Positions 59,241 through 64,000 of a stretch of 64,000 bases of DNA are shown here, in pieces. Both the position numbers and the translations under genes were made by a program. The stretch is from Chromera velia (lineage: Eukaryota > Sar > Chromeraceae): contig JAHBMJ010002204.1 in the NCBI GenBank assembly GCA_018398765.1, positions 1-64,000 on the forward strand. The letters are read 5' to 3'. The notes below the pieces were generated by a model that was not told where the DNA came from, searched no databases, and was given only the letters and a program-made list of their open reading frames with translations. Position 1 is the stretch's first letter. Each line of letters opens with the position of its first letter.

Positions 59241-60163
59241 GGATCGGGTAGGCAGGCAGGGTGTTTGTTTGTTTGTTGGAGAGAGAGAAGGACGAGACGA
59301 AGGCTGGAGCAAACCTGGCTGCATTCTGTGCACTGCAAAGACATTTTACAGAATGCATACTTCGAGTGGGGGGGAAAGAGGAATAAAGAGCGGGAGCCTA
59401 TGCTTGTATGGCAGTCGCTCGCGCCCTTCATATTTGATTGCTTTGCTTCATCTGCTCCCTCTGCCCTCGACCTCTCGTCTCGTCTCTTGCCATGTCTGCT
59501 TTTCATGCTGCCTGCGACCCAATGCAATGGACGTGACTGACAGACAGGGGGGGNNNNNNNNNNNNNNNNNNNNNNNNNNNNNNNNNNNNNNNNNNNNNNN
59601 NNNNNNNNNNNNNNNNNNNNNNNNNNNNNNNNNNNNNNNNNNNNNNNNNNNNNNNNNNNNNNNNNNNNNNNNNNNNNNNNNNNNNNNNNNNNNNNNNNNN
59701 NNNNNNNNNNNNNNNNNNNNNNNNNNNNNNNNGGGGGGGGGGGGGAAGGGAGATGATGATCAATGACTGTGGATCCCCAAGTCCCCCGCCTATCTTCCTT
59801 CTTCTTTCGATCGATCACTTTGTCTGTCCATCTCTTTCTCTCTCTTCATTCCTTCTCTTCGGGTGCTTTCACATTTATTGATGGCGTGTGAATGTGTGGA
59901 CATCTTCCCTTTTCTCTTCTCTCTCTGTCCAACAAATCCTTTCATTCCGACTCTCTCTCAGTCGTACGACTCATTTCAACGTAAGCACTCTGACTTTGCA
60001 ACACCGCTTGATTCCACATGATTCGAATGAGAGAGACAGAAGTTCCCTGTCGATCAAGGGACCAGGATGGATGAAAGCGCGGAAGGACTGTTGATAAAGC
60101 AAAACAAGGGCCGGCCTGGAGCTTCGCCGAGAGGAGAAATCTTCTTCTCTTCTCTGTTCGAGA
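59241..60163. other. Intergenic sequence with assembly gap
   Basis: No supported gene. N bases run from 59554 to 59732 and are bounded by G runs on both sides (GGGGGGG and 13 G), so the gap is probably a G-rich or other hard-to-sequence repeat. The left part should include the 3' untranslated region of the giant gene. Confidence 0.6.
59554..59732. other. Assembly gap of 179 N
   Basis: Unknown bases flanked by homopolymeric G. The true length may differ from the number of N. Confidence 0.95.
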
Positions 60164-60733
60164 GTGCGCAAAAAAGAAAATGTTGTGTGCACACTCACAT
60201 GCACAGCTGTGGCTCTTCGTAGATCGTTCGTCCGTGAGGCAAGTGACAGTTTGCGGGAGGGGGGGAAGGCGCTGGAATGCCGTCGTGTGACGCCACCCCT
60301 CTCTCCGTATGCCTGGGAGGAAGGAGACATCTTGCGAGACGCCCTCAGTGTGCTCAAGAAGTGCTGCCCGCGCACATTAGACAGAAAAGAGAACAGAAGA
60401 AGAGACAAACAGTGTGCCTGCATTTCTCCCTCAATTCCTTCCTGCACAGGCAGGCAACGATATGGATGGGAGGCAGGAAGGGAAAGGAAGACCACCGGTC
60501 CTCGAGGCAACATAAATGGCAACGGCACCTATGGAGATGCTGACGGTCTCGTTGTGCATCTTTTTATTTTTCCTCTTTTTCTTCTAAATAATCGGTCCAC
60601 CGAATTCAAACCAGCTCGGTTGCTTTTTGCGTTCCTTCGCGGAAGCGTTCAGGGAGGGGAGGGCTCTTTCGGGGGGGGGGGGGAGCGGGGGTTCAAAACG
60701 GGGGGAAGGGGCGTTGGGACGGTTGGGGTTTGA
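60164..60733 (+). other. Unassigned open frame, 189 codons
   Basis: The frame begins MRKKENVVCTLTCTAVALRR and includes WEEGDILRDALSVLKKC. After about 60540 its content becomes low-complexity and a G run (60669-60682) crosses it. A diverged copy of part of it (TAVAL ... DALSV) recurs near 61139-61250. It could be an exon or a gene fragment; there is no family match by eye and no clear splice partners. Confidence 0.2.
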
Positions 60734-61270
60734 GGCAGTCTGTCCTCTTGTATGAAAAGAATTAATTCGCTCCAGCAACGTTCTCTCCGCGAGACGGGTG
60801 AGAAAAGCTATCTTCCGGTCTGTTTGCGTTTTGGTTGGTGTTGGAGGTGATTTGAGGGTCGGTCTTCGTCTGCTTCTTTCTTTATTAGCAGAGCTGTGGG
60901 TAGTGCCTCCTCGTGGTTGGAAGGTTCTCTCTGCATCTGGTCGTTTGCGATCGTTTCCTTCATGTGCAAGAGAGACTGTTTTCCTGCCTGCCGATGCAGC
61001 CTCTACCTGTCACTCTGCAGAATTGAAAGAGTGAAAGAAGAAGGATGAATTACAGGAAAGGAGCCGAGGGTCTTCAGGTCAAAAAAGATGCATCCTTTTA
61101 TCCGTGGGTGAAGGGGTGTGGTCATTCTGCTTGACAGCTTGCTCGCACAGCTGTGGCTCTGTGTAAGGGAACACCGTGCAGTCATGCAGCCAAGTACGCG
61201 CATGAGTGCGTCTGGCTGCTGCCTGAAGGAATCTTGCCTGACGCCCTCAGTGTGTGAGCAGCAGAAGACA
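60200..61270. repeat. Diverged direct repeat pair
   Basis: GCACAGCTGTGGCTCT at 60201 and again at about 61145, and GACGCCCTCAGTGTG at about 60338 and again at about 61230, occur in the same order and orientation. The copies are about 900 bases apart and the spacing inside each copy differs, so the duplication is old. Confidence 0.5.
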
Positions 61271-61387
61271 TATTGGCTCGCCGACGATCTGTTTCTCAAT
61301 CGCCGCTTTCACATACGTCGACGGCATCAAATTGATATTAATACAAAATTAACGTTTTAAGTGCTAGTTTAAGTGGTTATATTACTG

Positions 61388-61453
61388 CCAGACACTCTCT
61401 TCATATCCTATCTTTAGTATCTTAGGATAGAATAGGATAGGATTAATGTCTGG
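61388..61453. repeat. Inverted repeat forming a hairpin
   Basis: The left arm starts CCAGACA and contains ATATCCTATC. The right arm contains GATAGGAT and ends TGTCTGG. The pairing is imperfect around a short loop near 61415. Confidence 0.55.
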
Positions 61454-62322
61454 AGGATTGGCCTCCTGCCCCAATGCCGAGCGCTCGACGTGCGGCGTCT
61501 AGGAAAAGCGTATACACGCGTCGGACCTTCCTGGCGTTATCTTATTTTATAAATGTGAAACAAACCTTAACTGTAAGTACATATAATACTATCAGTTAAA
61601 TGATTTCAAAGTCCTGGGGGCTTAGCGCTCTAACTGGGGTTAGGCATCCTCTAACTAACTAACTATCAATTCTAACAACTTAATGCATGCCAGGTGAATA
61701 TAATTTTTTAGACCATTTGTGTTATATAAGTGATGTGTTGTATGCCGTAAGGTGCACACGCGTGCGCATGCATGCTTTCTGGGCCGACCCGCACGATGGC
61801 TTACATGGGGAGCCTGCAGCCGCGCATACCGTCACGCCCTACCTGGTACCTTGATCGATCTCGCCTCTCTGATGGCATCTCCACCTATGGGACGAGGTAG
61901 GAGCTCTGCATTGAGTCAGACAATGTATGAGACAGACAAACAATGTAAGACTAAAGGTTTCTGCAAAGCAGGACGGGAGATTGTACTGCAGCCGGGGCTT
62001 ATGGTACAAGCCCTGGCCGGGCCGGACCTTCTATACTTCATTTCATCAGATCACTTCTCTTCTATTACGCTAGCCACTTCCATCTGCACACCTTGAAGTG
62101 TCTCTAGTGGATACAACATGATGGGTTGTTGCGCTATAGTTTTTGCTAAACTTTTTAATCAAGATTCGATTCAAGATTCTAGTCTGGATTGAGGTTAACG
62201 TAACTTTGAATGTTGTAATCAGCCACTTATAGAGAGGCGGCGGCGAGCGTGCAGTGGTCGGCCCGACTCGGCCGGTCCCAAGCCGCGGCGTTGCTTATCA
62301 GGGCAGCGCGGCTGGAGGCATG

Positions 62323-62376
62323 ACGGAGAGCATGCATGTATTGATCCATACGGAGAGCATGCATGTATTGATCCAT
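62323..62376. repeat. 27-bp tandem duplication
   Basis: Two exact adjacent copies of a unit starting ACGGAGAGCATGCATG (62323-62349 and 62350-62376). Confidence 0.95.
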
Positions 62377-62829
62377 GTTGGAAGTTGATTCGCGCAATAC
62401 TTCGAGAGATTTGATAAAGCAACTCTCAATAGATGAGAGCAGAAGCCGGACAGAAGTCGTGCAGTATTATTCCAGTATAGAGAACCATAAGATTAACTGG
62501 ACTGTCCTTGACTGGACTCTCTAGTTCATTACAATGTGGATGTAGCTTCAGATGTTGTAATCTATGGCATACATAACAAAACCCTCGATTATCCTATATA
62601 GAAACATATAGAATAAAACAAATCACTTAGGTATTTGTTCGATAGATTTATATATAGTGTTATTTATAGATTATAGGCTAACTTATAGCCAATCAATCAG
62701 ATTTACCTATACATTAGCATTAGCAGTATTACTAACTTTGAAGTATCACTTTTTAAAATTAAGTTTTCAAATTATTAGCTAGATTATATATATGGTCAAC
62801 GGGAGTCGTCCCGGCCAGACTGGTAGGAT

Positions 62830-63745
62830 GAGGAATGTTCAGCTAAACAAAGGGAGGTGAGAGAGGCCGAGAGAGAATGGAAAGACCTAAGAGGAATATG
62901 GGGGGCAGATGAAGGTAACCGGGGAGGTCCCACCCAGAGTGTGAAGCGAAAGCTTGAGTCCCTTCGCAGGATAAGGAAGAGATTGTTTGCCCGTAAAGAA
63001 ACTGAATACACTAACAGGCAAGCAGAGAGGTTAGCAAGAGAGGTTGTGACCGACCCCTCGGCGATTTAGAGGTAGAAGAGGGAAACGAGCAGTGCGAGAG
63101 GTGGGGGAGATAGACCAACCCCCGCGGCTTTTACCGATTTCTGGGCCTCTGTATTTGAGGGTGAAGGGCTCTCTCTTCCTCCAGTTGCTTCCCCTGCTTT
63201 CTCTCTCTCTTCCCCCCCTCCTCCCCTGGCCTTTTCTTATAAAAGGATTATCGGTGCCCTCCGATCGATCGATACGAGTAAGGCTGACGGAATTCGGGGC
63301 GTTTCCCCCAGGCATCTTGACCTTTGTTTCAGCTCCTCTCCCCTTTCTCGTTACCTTCTTTTTGTCCTCTTTAATTTATTTCATCATTATTCCTATTGGC
63401 CGTCTCTTTAGAATTTGATCCGTGTAGTTCTGGTTCCGAAAGGCCCCCCCTCTCCTGACTGCTTGGAATAGAGACCTATCCACATTGTGTGTTTGCTTGC
63501 AAAACTGTTTGCCCTTTTAATAGATGAGAGATTGAGAGAACAGACCTCATTAAACAACCGCCAGCTGGGGTTCAGGAAGGGGGTTGGGACTAGGGAGGCC
63601 ATTGCGGCGCTGGCGGGACTTGTAGCGAGCTCCAAAGCCTGGAAACTCCCCCTTCTGGCTACGTTCGTTGACTTTTCTAAGGCGTTTGATAAGGTTCCTC
63701 AAGGTCTGTTGCTGAGACGGCTGTGATGTCCTATTTGGGCACGCC
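62830..63745 (+). mobile_element. Degenerate LINE (non-LTR retrotransposon) reverse transcriptase remnant
   Basis: Pieces of a LINE ORF2 occur in order but in different frames. A basic linker (KRKLESLRRIRKRLFARK) lies at about 62940-63000. The motif IIGALRSIDTSKADGIRG with a following helix lies near 63240-63400. The segment VVLVPKG then RPIHIVCLLAKLFALLIDER lies near 63425-63540. The RT block QLGFRKGVGTREAI and FVDFSKAFDKVP lies at 63560-63705. At least one internal stop (near 63415) and several frame changes are present, and the sequence ends just after RT motif A, before the catalytic YxDD box. No endonuclease is seen upstream, so it is truncated at both ends and dead. Confidence 0.75.
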
Positions 63746-64000
63746 AGGAGCCGCGGGAGGCGGCGGGCCTTACAGCCATTTAGACCAGCCGCGGGCGCCT
63801 AGGGCTGCCCGCGGGCAAAGTAATGGGCCACACAGGACCCAGGGCCCCAAAACAAATCGATGTGCCCAGGCATGCCGCGAAAAAACAACGCAGCGGGCCC
63901 AATTTATGTGGTTCCACTGATTTTTGTGGTGACAATCAAATACACCCGCGTCCCCAACCGGATCCATGCTTGGGAGACGCGGTACCTCTTTCTACATGTC
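63746..64000. other. GC-rich unassigned end of the window
   Basis: GC-rich sequence with several GGGCC and CCGCGGG words follows the LINE remnant abruptly, which suggests a junction with a different repeat or with unique DNA. No gene is supported. Confidence 0.3.

Larger units (their letters stand above)
61361..62829. other. AT-rich repeat-like region without a gene
   Basis: Composition drops to AT-rich sequence resembling the first 580 bases of the window, with a GC-rich patch at about 62230-62330. It holds a hairpin at 61388-61453 and a 27-base exact tandem duplication at 62323-62376. No coding sequence is supported. It may be an old transposon or degenerate repeat cluster. Confidence 0.4.

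Noticed and set aside
61361-62829. tRNA or other structured RNA gene in the AT-rich block
   Set aside because: No cloverleaf with paired acceptor stem and TTC-type loop could be traced; only simple hairpins were found.

Overview
The window is nuclear DNA of an intron-rich protist. Coding exons are short, nearly all introns end in TGCAG, and introns are full of (TC)n, (TG)n and (GTCT)n runs. The content fits a photosynthetic relative of the Apicomplexa such as a chromerid alga (Chromera velia type): a giant secreted mosaic with thrombospondin type 1, PAN-like and lectin domains, plus a pentameric ligand-gated channel. The lineage is inferred from gene content only; no taxonomic marker is present.

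Layout. 1-584: AT-rich flank with a hairpin. 585-6463, minus strand: a 12-exon gene for a Cys-loop-type (pentameric) ligand-gated ion channel of about 680 residues, every exon joining in phase. 6464-7358: intergenic stretch between two divergent start codons, a possible shared promoter. 7359-59240, plus strand: one giant gene. I could place 89 exons that keep a single open frame through all 88 junctions, from a signal peptide at 7359 to a TAG at 59240, predicting about 8,360 residues. 59241-61360: gene-poor sequence with a 179-base assembly gap and a diverged duplicated fragment. 61361-62800: AT-rich repeat-like DNA. 62830-63745: remnant of a LINE reverse transcriptase, followed by GC-rich unassigned sequence.

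The giant protein has this order: signal peptide; Cys-rich region ending in a CCxCGGG motif; an Ig-like fold; PAN-like Cys modules; about 1,500 residues of amphipathic helices coded by phase-0 exons; a run of very small exons; a 943-codon mostly helical exon; then many copies of a Cys module with core C-P-x-G-x-x-L-x-G-F, interrupted by one C-type lectin domain, two SUEL-type lectin domains, one TSP1 repeat and a third SUEL-type domain; and finally an acidic, then charged, then Lys/Gly-rich C terminus. No membrane span is evident, so it is probably secreted, perhaps a surface coat, adhesive or matrix protein.

The most unusual features are the repeated Cys module, the very high frequency of C at donor position +3 (47 of 88 introns), tetranucleotide runs at intron 5' ends, a short purine-rich element found four times in introns, and a channel whose Cys-loop lacks its second cysteine. 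All models rest on reading frames and splice phase alone; no transcript or database search was available.
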